From: Oscillospiraceae bacterium
Lineage (GTDB): Bacteria > Bacillota > Clostridia > Oscillospirales > Oscillospiraceae
Reading direction: 5' to 3'
Assembly: GCA_031266955.1 (NCBI GenBank)
Contig: JAISAA010000005.1
Location: forward strand, 1-14,570
DNA: 14,570 nucleotides
Shown piece after piece: positions 1 to 10,900 of the stretch. The translations under genes were made by a program, and so were the position numbers. The stretch's first letter is position 1. Every line of letters begins with the position of its first letter. The notes under the pieces are model-generated. The model was not told the DNA's origin. It did no database searches and worked only from the letters and a program-made list of their open reading frames with translations.

Positions 1-513
1 ACGGTCAGCGGCTCGGCCTACGACGGTTACGACGACTGGGATCTCGGCAAGCTTACGCTGTCCTGCGCCTCCTCGGATATCGACGGCGTGACCCCGCCCG
101 CGCTCGACGCGGACCGCTCCGTGACCGTCAACGACTACTCCGAGGAAAACCAACGCCGCGCGTCCGAAATGTCGGAGGAGCTTTACCGCCTCGCCGAGGA
201 CTATGAGGACAACGGAGACGACTTCGCCGCCGGCCTGCTGTGGGCGTTAGCCGAGCTCGCCGAGGGCGTCGGGTACGGCTACGGCGATGACTGGTATGAT
301 TATGACGATGATTGGTACGATTACGGCGACGACTGGTACGACTATGACGACGCTTGGTACGAGGATGACGACTGGTATGATTATGATTACGGCTATGACT
401 ACGATTTCGAGCTGGACGACGATTACGGCTTCGGCGGCTATGAGGATCCGGTTCCGGCGCAGCCCGCGTTTTACTTGGCGGCCTCGAAATACGCCGTTTC
501 GCCGTCCGAGTAG
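1..513 (+). CDS. Partial acidic Asp/Trp/Tyr-rich repeat protein, 3' end only
   Basis: The reading frame is open from the first base of the window to a TAG at 511-513, so the start lies to the left and only the last 170 residues are seen. A GTG at 88 exists but nothing favours it as the true start. Third codon positions are strongly G/C, as in a real gene of this genome. A charged segment predicted to be helical (around SEENQRRASEMSEELYRLAED) leads into a tail of heptads of the form DDWYDYD, then a DY/GY-rich stretch and a final PVPAQPAF segment. The heptads vary at synonymous positions (gat/gac, tat/tac), which suggests selection on the protein. The last 43 bases overlap the end of the convergent membrane-protein gene. 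I do not recognise the family, and no function can be assigned from this fragment. The tail would be strongly anionic and could bind cations or a basic partner, but that is speculation. Confidence 0.7.
   Translation, partial: TVSGSAYDGYDDWDLGKLTLSCASSDIDGVTPPALDADRSVTVNDYSEENQRRASEMSEELYRLAEDYEDNGDDFAAGLLWALAELAEGVGYGYGDDWYDYDDDWYDYGDDWYDYDDAWYEDDDWYDYDYGYDYDFELDDDYGFGGYEDPVPAQPAFYLAASKYAVSPSE
286..393 (+). repeat. Tandem 21-bp repeat coding for DDWYDYD heptads
   Basis: TGG codons fall at 292, 313, 334, 355 and 373, giving spacings of 21, 21, 21 and 18 bases. Each unit codes for a version of Asp-Asp-Trp-Tyr-Asp-Tyr-Asp. The copies are imperfect in DNA but nearly identical in protein, apart from a DAWYEDD unit and a shortened final unit. 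The array is in frame within the acidic plus-strand gene, so unit gain or loss would change tail length without a frameshift. Confidence 0.8.
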
Positions 514-1982
514 CCGGGGCGGTATTTTTCCGGATGGCTCGCGAGATATGTATACAGCGGCCTTGACCGCGAAATGAAGAATCCGTCAAAGCCGTATTTC
601 GCCAAAAGCGCGTCGATATCAAGCGCGCCCTCCCCGTCCGCCGGGCGCAAAAGCAGCAGCGATACGCCGTCCTTCAGGATATCCTCGGCCTTGTAAACGT
701 CCGCCCTGCCGTCAAAAAACACCGGGACGTCTCCGTAGATAAGCGCCTCTCCGAAGTTGTAGTCGTTGAAAAGCCGCCGCGGCGCGGCCTCCCTGACGGC
801 CTGCACCGCCTCGTCGCTCACCGCCGTTGAAACGAGCTCCCCGCCGCGTGCAAGCCGCGCTATCCTGACGGCGCCCAAAACGAGCCCGAAGCCGGCCAAG
901 ACGAAAAACATCAGCACGGCCGCCTTTTCGAGCCGGCCCCTGATCTCCTTCAGCCTCCACCGCGGGAAATACCCGAACGCGAAAAACGACGCCGCGATAA
1001 AAAAGAACATAACAAATCTTACGCTCCGCAAAAACAGCAGCGTGAAAAACGCCAGCAGCGCAAAATCGATCAGCCGCACCTTTTTGTCCGACGCGATGAG
1101 GCCGCCGATAACGATAAACGCCGGGACGTAGTATAATATCAGGTCTCCGGGCCGCTTTGCGTCCGGCGCCGCCCATTCGCTTATCACGGCCTGCATAAAC
1201 TTATCGCCTACGTTCACATACGGATATATGAATATGCCGGGGCCCGTCGGGTTGACAAGCGTCGCTGACGCCGTCAGCGCCGTTATCACCGCCAGCGTGC
1301 GCAGCTTCCCCGCCTCCAGCCGCCCGGCGCTCAGCCTTCCGGCGTCGAACCGCACCGCTCCGCACGCCAAAAATATCAGGCACAGCAGGTAAGATAAATT
1401 CGCCGAGCCGCCGTGCAGATTGCTCCACAGGCAGCCGAGCAGCGGCACGGCGAATATAGCGCGGCTTTTCGGTCTTTCGATGAAGCGGTACAGGCAGCCG
1501 AGCTCCGCGAAAAGCAGATAAAAGCTGAATATTTGCGGCCTCCCGTAAAAGAAGAGCGTAGTCAGCACGGAAAAAAGCGTCAGGAACACAGCCGAAAGTG
1601 CCGCGTTGTTAAATATGCCCCTTATATTTCTCCTGACCGTCAGAAAAATCAGCGCCGGCGCCGCCAAAAGGGAAACGCAGAAAATCCCCGCCGGGCCGAA
1701 CGCGCGGTGCAGGCCGTAGAAAAGCACGTCGGACAGCCATTCGTGCGGCGTGAAGCTGAGAGAGCGCGCGGACGCGTACCACGAAAACACGTCCGTCGCC
1801 GGTACTTGCCCGCGCTCCCATATCCATTCGCCGAGCTTGACGTGCCACCAGTAATCGTTTCCCGAAACGCCGCCGCCGAAGCACCACACGACGGCAAGAA
1901 CCGCCGCTGTGAGTATGACCGCCAAAAAGCACTTTTCGGTAAACGTCCGCGCCGGGCGCGCGCGCTCCCCGCCGTCAGACAA
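471..1982 (-). CDS. Multi-pass membrane protein, GT-C glycosyltransferase-like
   Basis: This 503-residue integral membrane protein has a short cytoplasmic N-terminus, a first membrane segment at about residues 18-37, roughly ten further hydrophobic segments up to about residue 375, and a soluble C-terminal domain. The first outer loop holds a conserved-looking GNDYWWHVKLGEW (D43, H47) and PHEWLSD (E81). Later motifs are GRPQ (147-150), NLHGG (188-192) and NPTG (244-247). The C-terminal domain has FNDYNFGEALIY (405-416) and FFDGRADVY (422-430). I recall this layout from bacterial membrane proteins related to GT-C glycosyltransferases that use lipid-linked sugars, but no substrate can be read from sequence. 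The TTG start at 1982 is preferred because GAGG lies 7 bases upstream and the start overlaps the stop of the giant gene by 8 bases. As the last operon gene it may modify or help export the giant surface protein (inference). A plain transport role is possible. Confidence 0.82.
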   Translation of the reverse strand: MSDGGERARPARTFTEKCFLAVILTAAVLAVVWCFGGGVSGNDYWWHVKLGEWIWERGQVPATDVFSWYASARSLSFTPHEWLSDVLFYGLHRAFGPAGIFCVSLLAAPALIFLTVRRNIRGIFNNAALSAVFLTLFSVLTTLFFYGRPQIFSFYLLFAELGCLYRFIERPKSRAIFAVPLLGCLWSNLHGGSANLSYLLCLIFLACGAVRFDAGRLSAGRLEAGKLRTLAVITALTASATLVNPTGPGIFIYPYVNVGDKFMQAVISEWAAPDAKRPGDLILYYVPAFIVIGGLIASDKKVRLIDFALLAFFTLLFLRSVRFVMFFFIAASFFAFGYFPRWRLKEIRGRLEKAAVLMFFVLAGFGLVLGAVRIARLARGGELVSTAVSDEAVQAVREAAPRRLFNDYNFGEALIYGDVPVFFDGRADVYKAEDILKDGVSLLLLRPADGEGALDIDALLAKYGFDGFFISRSRPLYTYLASHPEKYRPGYSDGETAYFEAAK

Positions 1983-4900
1983 GGCGCCGCCTCAGCTTCA
2001 AAAGCTTTACTATCAGCGCGGTCAGCGACGGGGCCGCTACGCCCGCCGCGGCGGTTCCGAAAAGCAGCGGCTTGTTGGCGTAGAATATGACGGCGGCGTT
2101 CGTGGACACCGTGACGTTTCCGAATACGCCCTCGTATAGATTCGTTTTTCCGTCCCGGTCAGCCGAGCAGTCGCCGCAGACGATACGGACGCTTTGGCTC
2201 AGCCCGGAGGGGATATCGAACGTCAGCGCGCCGCCGCCGTTTTCAAGCTCCTCGAGCAGCCGCTCTCCCGACAGCTCGAGCCGAACGTCGTCCGCGCCGC
2301 CCGACGTGACGGTGGCTTTCAGGCTGCCGAGCTTTCCGCCGTCGTCGCGCGGGACGACGGTCACGCGCTGCGTTTCCGCGCGGTACCGCCCGTCCGGGCT
2401 CACGCCGGATACGATGAGCACCGGCGCCGTGCGGTCTACAACGCAGCTTATTTCCGCGCTTTTTATATCGCTGTAGGCGTCGTTTTCCGCCTTGTCGCGC
2501 GACGACACGACGAGCTTATATTCCCCCTCAGCCTCAAAAAGCTCCTTTTTCACCCGGTAGACGTATTTGTACCAGCCGCCGGCGCCGCCGGAGCTCTCCA
2601 CGGTATAGTCCTCGTTTTCCCGCAGCGCGACGCCGTTCAGCGCGGCCCTGTGGGAGATAAGCGGGTCGGCGTTCGTTTCTGTTATAACGGGGTCATCGTA
2701 TACGTTCTGAACGTAGTACGCGCCGACGAGCCCGCTCAGGGCCCCGTCGAGCATAAATGTGGAGCCGTCCCGGTTGACGGAGAACATCACGGCGGAGACG
2801 GCGTCGCCTCCGGAGTCCGTGACGGCGATCTCGTCCGCGCCGTTGCCCGACATATCCGACGCTTCGCAGACGAGCGTGTATATCCCGTCCTCGGTCAGAT
2901 TCTCAGTAATATAAACGTACTCCCTGCCCGCCGCCGCGGTCCTCAGCTCGCCCGCCGGCAGCTCCGCCGTTTCAAACGCGCCGTCCGGGTTTTTTACGAC
3001 GGCATAAAGCCGCGGCTTGAAGCCCGACGGGTCAAAATGCTCGTCCCCGGCGGTCAGCCTGAAGCCGATAATTTCCCCGTTGTTCGCGGATTCATTCGCA
3101 ATGCCGTCAAGCGTTATGACCGGCGCGCGCGTGTCTATGACGAGCGGGTGTGACTCGTAAGGCGACGCTTTGTTGCCGGAACGGTCCGTGTATTCGACGG
3201 CGACGGTATAGACGCCGTCCCCCGTTATCGTAAACGCGCCCGTATGCGCGTCCGTATGCGCATTCTCTTGCGGCTCCGTCCAGTCCGGCGCGACGGCGTA
3301 AGCTTCGCCCTCGTCCCGGCGGACAAAAACGGATATATCCTCTTTGAAAAAGTTCGCCTCCGTAACGTCGATAGCGGCGGCGACGGCCCCGGCGTAGTAG
3401 GAGACCCCGTCGGCGGAGCGCGCGGGCGCGCTGTACGTTACCGTCATATTCGGGGCTATAGTATCGACGATCACGCGGAGCGCGCCTGTCTCCCCGGCGC
3501 CGTTGTCGGCGCGGTCGTAGGCCGTAAACTCCACCGTGCCGTCAAACTGGCCGCCGCCCGGCGCGTCCTGCTTCGGGATATCGAAGCTCGCCGCCGCGGT
3601 CCTCCCGCCGTTTGAGTATTCGATTTCGCTCTCCGGTATCTCCCGCTCGGCCGTCTCCTCTCCGTTTTTGCTCTTGTATACGAGCCTGTATACGCCGGAC
3701 GTTTCGTCGTCCGCCGAAACGGTGACGGTCACGCGGGCGTTGTAAAAGCCGAGCGTGACGGTCTCGAGCACCGTTTCGAGCAGGCTTTCGCTGAACGCCG
3801 CCGACGGGTTTACGGGCGGCGTTGTATCCACCGTGAAGCTGTCCGGGACGTAGTCCGCGCTCTCCCGGAGCGCTAAGTCCCGGTACTCGATATCGAACGT
3901 GTAATTGGCGTCGGCGGAGTACGTTATCACCGTCGTGTGTGTTTCCCCGTCTTCGGCCCAGCTTTCGCGCCGCGACAGGCTTTCCGTAAGCTCGCGGACG
4001 AGCTCCTGCGCGACGTCGCTCCCCGTTACGTCCCGCGCCGTGATAATGGCCGCGACGTCGTCGGCGCGGAAATTGCGCTCCGTTATCGTAATCTCCGCCG
4101 TCTGCGCCGCGCCGTAATAGCTCGTTCCGCCGAGCGTTCTTATCCCGGCCGCCGGGGAATATACGACGGCGATGGTCGGGGCGGTCGTATCTATCGTTAT
4201 CCGCACGGATTCGTAGGTCTCCATTTCGTTTTCCGAGCGGTCGGTATACGTAAGCTTTACCGTGTAGTCCCCGTCGCCGGACAGCGTTACGGCGCCGGCG
4301 TACTCGTCCGTTTCGTCCCCGGTCTTCGTCCATTCTATTGACGTAAAGCTCTCGCCGTTTACCTCCGCGGCGACGTCCTCGGCGTAGAAATTCGCCTCTG
4401 TTATCGTCAGCGTCACGGTCGCGTCGGCGTCATAATAGAATATCACGTCCGCGTCCTCGCGGCTGAGATATGCTTCAATATCCTCTGTGACCGTCGTCAT
4501 ATCGGCGGCGTTCAGTATCTGCTTCGGGGCGGAATACGTTATTTTACGCGTCGGGGAGATCGTATCTGCGACGAGGACGTTTTTTTCGGCGTCGTCAAAA
4601 TTTTCGCTCGTGTTTCCGGCGCGGTCCGTCGCCGTAAAGGCTATGCTTCCGCGGTACTGCCGCAGCTCGTCGGCTGTCAGAGTAAACGATGCCGCCGCGG
4701 TCTTTCCGGCGTTTGAATATGTTACGGCGCTCATAGACGCGCCGCTTAAATACGCGGCGTCGTTTGTGCTCACGCCGCCGTCCGCGGTCATACGCCCCGT
4801 TTCCGTCTCAATGTTTTTCACGGCGCTCACCTCCGGCTCGCGCGCGTATGTCCAGCTAAAGCTCTCGACGCCGGAGGTCTGGTCCTCCGCCGTCAGCGTC

Positions 4901-7900
4901 GCCGTGACCGAGGGGTTGTAGTACCCGAAGGTGACGGTGTCGAGCAGCTTTTCCAGCAGCGGCTCGGAGTACGAGACGGCGAGCTCGGCCGGCGGCGTTT
5001 TATCGACGGTGAACGGCTCCGCCGAGTACGCTTCCGCCGCGTTCCCGGCCATATCCGCGTAATCGAGCTTAAAGCCGTATTCCGCGTCCGTCTCGAAAAC
5101 TATTTCCGCCTCCCAGACGTTCAGGGAGCTCGAAGTCCAGCTCTCCCACGAGCGGAGCTTTGCCGCCATAGCTTCGGCGTCAAACGCCGTCACGGCGGCG
5201 CCCTGAACATCCTTCGCCGTCAGCGCCGGCGTTATTTCATACGGGCGGAAGCTTCTGTCCTCGATTTTTATCACAGCTTTCCTGTCGGTCTTATATATAC
5301 CGGCGTTCGGGGAAGCTTCGGCGGGGCTCCAGACCGCGCTGATAACAGGCGGCAGCGTGTCTATGGTCATAACGTTCGACCTGTACTCCGCCGTTCCGGA
5401 GCTTTCGGCGTATTCCCCGGAGCTCCAGAGCATTTCGTTTTGCGAGCGGTCGCGGTAGACCGCCGAGACGGCGTAGTCGCCGTCGCCGTCAAGCGTGAAC
5501 GTCAGCGTCCAGATATCGCCGTCGCCGTGCACCCAATCGGATTTTTCGTAGCTCAGCGGGTAAGCCTTCGTTTCATCGTCAAGCGTCCGCGTTACTGTTA
5601 TAGAGATATCGTCGCCGTCGTATTCCGATCCGCCGGGGTCACTGTTCGGGTAGAAATTCGCGTCCGTGACTTCGACTGTCGCCGTGACCGGGCCGGAGTA
5701 AACAAAGCGCGTCGAGCTATCCGGCTCCGAAACGCTGTCCCGGGTACGCTCGGGCGTCACCTTGTCCCGGAGCTCGCCGGCGTAGCTTATCTTCACGCGC
5801 GGGGAAATCGTGTCCGCGACGACTATCATACTTGTCCCGCCGTCTAAGGCGCCGCTCGCGTTTCCGGCCTTGTCCGTCGCCGTAAAGACTATGCCGCCGC
5901 GGTACTGCCGGGCTTCGTCAGCCGTCAGCGTAAACGACGCCTCCGCCGCGCCGCCGCCGGACTCGGAGGCTTTCAACGTGTTCACGCCGTCCGGCCCGCC
6001 GGGGGCTTCTTCCGGATACGGCGTGAAGCTCCAATCAAAGCTCTCGACGCCGGCGGTCTGATCTTCCGCCGTAAGCGTCACCGTGACCGAGGGATTGTAA
6101 TATCCGAATGTGACGGCTTCGAGTATTTTCGCGAGCCGCGGCTCGGAATACGCGATGCCGAGCGCGCCGGGCGGGGTCTTATCGACGGTAAACGGCGCGG
6201 CGGTATACGTCCCGGCCTCGTTCCCGGCGATGTCGCCGTAGCCGAGCGCGAATTCATATCTCGCGTCGCCGCCGAATATTATTTCAGCTTCCCAGACGTT
6301 CAGGGCGGTTTCTTTCCAGCTCTCCCACGAACGGAGGTTTGACGCCTCCGCGCCGACGCCGGCGTCCGTGACGATATCTCCCCGGATATCTCTCGCGATG
6401 ACCGCGGGCGCCAGCTCATACGGGCGGAAACTTCGGTCTTCGATACTTATTACAGCCTTTCGGTCCGCACCGTACGTCTCCGCGTTAGGGGAGGACGCGT
6501 CCGGCTCGTACCGGACATTTATCACGGGCCGCGCGGTATCTATCGTCATCACGTTCGAGACATAACTGCCTCCCGGCGACGCTTTGCCCTCGTGCTCTCC
6601 GGAGCGCAGCTCCATAGCGTTTTGCGAGCGGTCGCTGTAGACCGCCGTGACGATGTAATCGCCGTCGCCCGAGAGCGTGAACGTCAGCGTCCATTTGTCG
6701 CCGCCGCCGTTTATCCAGCCGGAGCTTTTGTAGCTCAGCGGGTAAGGCTCTGTTTCGCCGTCGAGCGTCCGCGTCGCCGTTATCAAAATATCGGCCTCGT
6801 CGTATCCGGCTGCGCGGGGGCTGCCGTTCGGGTAAAAATTCGCGTCCGTTATTTCCACCGTCGCCGTTATCGCGCCGGAATAGATGAAGCGCGTCGAGTT
6901 GTCCGCGATACCGACGCTGCTTCTGCCGGCGCCGTCGTCTATCTTGTCCCGAAGCTCGCCGCCGTAGGATATCGACGCTACGGGCGAAATTGTGTCCGCG
7001 ACGACAATTCTGCCGCCGGCGCCGCCGGAAACGGGGCTCGTGTTCCCGGCGCGGTCCGTCGCCGTGAACGCTATGCTTCCGCGGTACTGCCGCGCCTCGT
7101 CCGCCGTCAGCGTAAATGAGGCCGTCGCGGTCCGGCCTTCGTTTGTATAAATTACGCCGTCCGCGTTTATTCTCGCGGATTCGGTCTCCGCGTTTTTCAC
7201 GGCGCTGACGCCCGGCTCGCGCGTGTACGTCCAGTCGAAATGCCCGACGCCCGAAACGCCGTCGTCCGCCGTCAGCGTTATCGTCACGGAGGGATTGTAA
7301 TATCCGAACGTGACCGTCTCTATGATCCTCTCGAGCAGCGGGGAGGAATACGAAACGCCGAGACCGTAAGGCGCCGATTTATCGACGGTAAAGCTCGGCG
7401 CGGTATATTCCGCCGCGTTCCCGGCAATGTCGCGGTAGCTGAGCGCAAAGCCGTAATTCGCGTCGTGCGCGAATATGAGCTCCGTTTCCCAGACGTTCAG
7501 GGAGGTTTCAGTCCAATTTTCCCACGAGCCGAGCGCCTGCGCCGCGGCCTCGGCGTCAAAGGATGTTATGGCGGCGCCGCTGACGTCCGCGGCGGTCAGC
7601 TCCGGCGTTAGCTCATACGGGCGGAAATTCCTGTCCTCGATCTTGATAATCGCTTTCCTGTCCGTATTGTAGGTCTCGGCGTTCGGATAGGAGGCCTCCG
7701 GCTCGTACCGGACGGTGATCGCGGGCGCCGTCGAATCTATCGTCAGCGTATTGGACGTATATATCCCGGCGCCGGACTTGCCGGCGTACTCGCCGGAGCT
7801 CCAGAGCATTTCGTTTTGCGAGCGGTCTTTATACACCGCCGTGACGACGTAGTCGCCGTCGCCGTCGAGCTTAAACGTCAGCGTCCAAATATCGCTATTA

Positions 7901-10900
7901 TCGCCGTCGCCGCGCGCCCAGTCGGATTTTCCGTAGCTCAGCGGGTAGGCCGTCGTTTTGCCGTCGAGCGTCCGCGTCACAGTTATAGAAATATCGGCCT
8001 TGTCATATTCCTGTTTCGGCCCGCCGGGGCTGCCGTTCGGGTAGAAATTCGCTTCCGTGACCTCGACCGTCGCCGTTATCGCGCCGGAATAGATGAAACG
8101 CGTCGAGCCGCCGGCTTCCGTTGCGCTCTCGCGCGCCGCGCCGGGGGCTATCATATTTTTAAGCTCGCCGGCGTAGCTGACGGCGACTTGGGGAGGCCGC
8201 GTATCCGCGACGATCGTCCGGCTTATCCCGCCGTCAAAAGCGTCGCTCGTGTTCCCGGCATAGTCCGTCGCCGTGAACGCTATGCTCCCGCGGTATTGCT
8301 TCATTTCACCGGCGGATAGCGTAAAGACAGCGGTGGCCGTTTGCCCGCCGTCTGAGTATGAGTATTCGACGGCATCGGCGGAGATACTTCCCGAGTCCGC
8401 CGCGTTTTCTTTGCTCTGCCCTCCCGCGCCCGGCGCGCGCGAGTATGTTGTCGAGTATGTCCAGTCGAAGCGCTCGACGCCGGAGGCGTCGTCGTTCGCC
8501 GTCAGCGTTACAACGACCTCCGGCGCGTAATACCCGAACGTGACGGCGCCGAGAACCTTGTCTAACAGGGACTCGGAATACGAGATCTTAAGCTCGCCGG
8601 GCGGCGTCAGATCGACGGTGAACGGCTCTAAAGCGTAATTCCCCGCCGCGTTGCCCGCGACGTCGCCGTATTCGAGCTCGAGCGTATATCTCGCGTCGGC
8701 GCCGAATACCACCGTCGCTTCCCAGACGTTTAGCGACGTCTGCGTCCACGCCTCCCACGAACGGAGCCTTGCCGCCACCGCGTCGGCGTCAAAGCCCGCC
8801 GCCGCGTCGCCTTTTATATTCTGCGCCGTCAGGACGGGGACGAGCTCATACGGGCGGAAGCTTCTGTCCTCAATGCGCACCGTCGCCGTTCTGACGGTCT
8901 TGAAGATACCGCCGGGCGCGGGTTGGGAGTCCGTGCCGTACGTCACGCTCAGCGTCGGCGGCGTCGAGTCTATCGTCAGCGTATTGGACGCATATATCCC
9001 GGCGCCGGACTTGCCGTTGTACTCGTTTGAGCTCCAGCGCATTTCGTTTTGCGAGCGGTCTTTGTATACCGCCGTGACGACGTAGTCGCCGTCGCCAGCA
9101 AGCTTGAACGTCAGCGTCCATTTATCGCCGTCGCCGCGCGTCCAGTCGGAGCGTTTGCAGCTCAGGGGATATTCCTCAGTCTTGCCGTCGAGCGTCCGCG
9201 TTGCCGTTATCGAAATATCGGCCTCGTCGTATTCCTGCCCGCCGGGGCTGCCGTTCGGGTAGAAATTCGCTTCCGTGACCTCGACCGTCGCCGTTACCGC
9301 GCCGGCATAAATGAAACGCGTCGAGCCGTCGGCCTTCGTCACGCTCTCCCGCGCCGCGCCGGGGGCTATCTTATCCCGAAGCTCGCCGCCGTAGGTGACG
9401 ACGACGCGCGGGGCCAGCGTGTCGATAACGAGCACGCCGTCCTCTCCTCCGTTTGAGGCCTCGCTCTCGTTTCCCGCGCGGTCGGTCGCCGTGAAGACAA
9501 TATTCCCGCGGTACTGCCGCGCATCAAAGGCAGTCAGCGTAAAGACCGCCGTCGCGGTCTTGCCGTCGTCCGAATAGCTGACGTCTTCCGGGACGCCGGC
9601 GGCGTCACCGATAGTCCCCGCGCCGCCCGATCCCGGCTCCGGCGCGAATGTCCAATTGAAGCTCTCGACGCCGGACGTCGCGTCATACGCCGTCAGCGTC
9701 ACGGTGACGGGCGCTTTATAATAACCGAACGTGACGGCGTCGAGGAGCTTACTGAACGCCGGCTCCGAATATGAAATTTGAAGGTTGACGGGCGCCGCGC
9801 GGTCGATTTTATAATGCTCAACGGCGAGCATTGACACGGCCCCGGTCTTACTGTCCCGCAGATAAAAGCTTATGTCGCTCGGCGCGCTTTCCCCGGCGAA
9901 AACAAGACCTTCGCTCCAATTTTCGCCGTCAGCGGAAATCAGGTCGTAATTGCTGTAGGGCGTTCCGTTTATCGGCGTTATGACAAAATCGTCGGCGCTG
10001 AACCAACCGCCGGCGCCGTCGGGCGCCGTCACGGCGTAGTGTGTATTTTTTATCGGCTCGGCGGGCGTTACGGTCAGATCCGCGGCGGCGTACTCAAACG
10101 TATAATTGGCAGTCGCCTCGCCGCCGGAGGGCGCGATCGCGCCGGCATACGGCCCGGACGCCGCGAATTTTCCGATATCGCACGACGCCGAGGGCGTCTC
10201 GTAGCCCTCGTCCTTAAGCGTGTTTCCGTCCTCGCCGTCGGCAAAGCCCGTGACCGTCACGGCGAGCGGGATATCCTGCCCGTAGCTTATCGTTTGGCCC
10301 GCCGCCGCGGCCGTCAGCGTTCTTTTTTCAATGCTCGCGAACACCGGCTCCGGCTGAAGGAGCGTGTAGTTTTGCGAGCTTGGGCCTTCGAGCGCGAACT
10401 CACCGAACGTCACCGGGACGCCCTCGGCGGCGGCGACGTCGGTAAACCGCGGCGTTCCGAATATGAGAGAAACGGACTCGGAGTCGATTGGTTCTATGCC
10501 GCCGCCGCCGAGGGCCGGAGTTTCCAGAAACTCCGCAGTATCCCGCCCGTCGTAGACCTTACCCCGGACGGCTGTATTTATAACGCTCACCGGCTTAGGC
10601 TCTATTGTGACCGCGTATCTCCGCGAAACCGGATTGTAATGATCGTCGCCGGGCTTTGTCGCCTTTACGATAAACGTGCCGGCCCGCGACGCGCTCAGCA
10701 ACGCGCCCTCCAGCTCCGCGCTCCCGGCGCCCTGATCTATGATTCTATATTCGACCTCCGTTTCCGCGGAGCCGCTGGAGACGGAAACGTCGAGCTTTTC
10801 GGGATAGACGGCCGCGGTAAGCTCCGGCGGCAGCAGCGGGGCTTGCCTCTTTTTCCTGACGTCGTGCTCCCCCGGCTTCTCGAAATCCCCGATATGACCG

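Noticed and set aside
514..580. Possible terminator after the plus-strand gene (T-run near 525 and a small GCGG/CCGC pairing near 559)
   Set aside because: The T-run has no stable stem in front of it, and the small stem is not followed by a T-run.
128..622. Arg/His/Ser-rich frame on the minus strand and the Met/Thr-rich frame 287-577 on the plus strand
   Set aside because: Both are out-of-frame readings of the DDWYDYD repeat. Their composition follows from that repeat, and the acidic frame has the expected G/C third positions.
1975..2105. Sortase sorting signal at the end of the giant protein
   Set aside because: There is a hydrophobic segment and basic tail, but no LPXTG, NPQTN or similar motif before it; the nearby residues are VSTNAAVIFYANKP.
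2194..3153. A 319-codon open frame on the plus strand opposite the giant gene
   Set aside because: It is Arg/Val/Ala-rich with no start signal and no recognisable domain. GC-rich third positions of the giant gene remove stops from the opposite strand. Many similar frames (for example 10039-11061 and 7816-8319) appear at the same phase in each cassette.
2790..9789. CRISPR or integron-like array suggested by regular repeats
   Set aside because: The period is about 1.2 kb, the repeats are imperfect and in frame across one continuous reading frame, so they are protein domain repeats.
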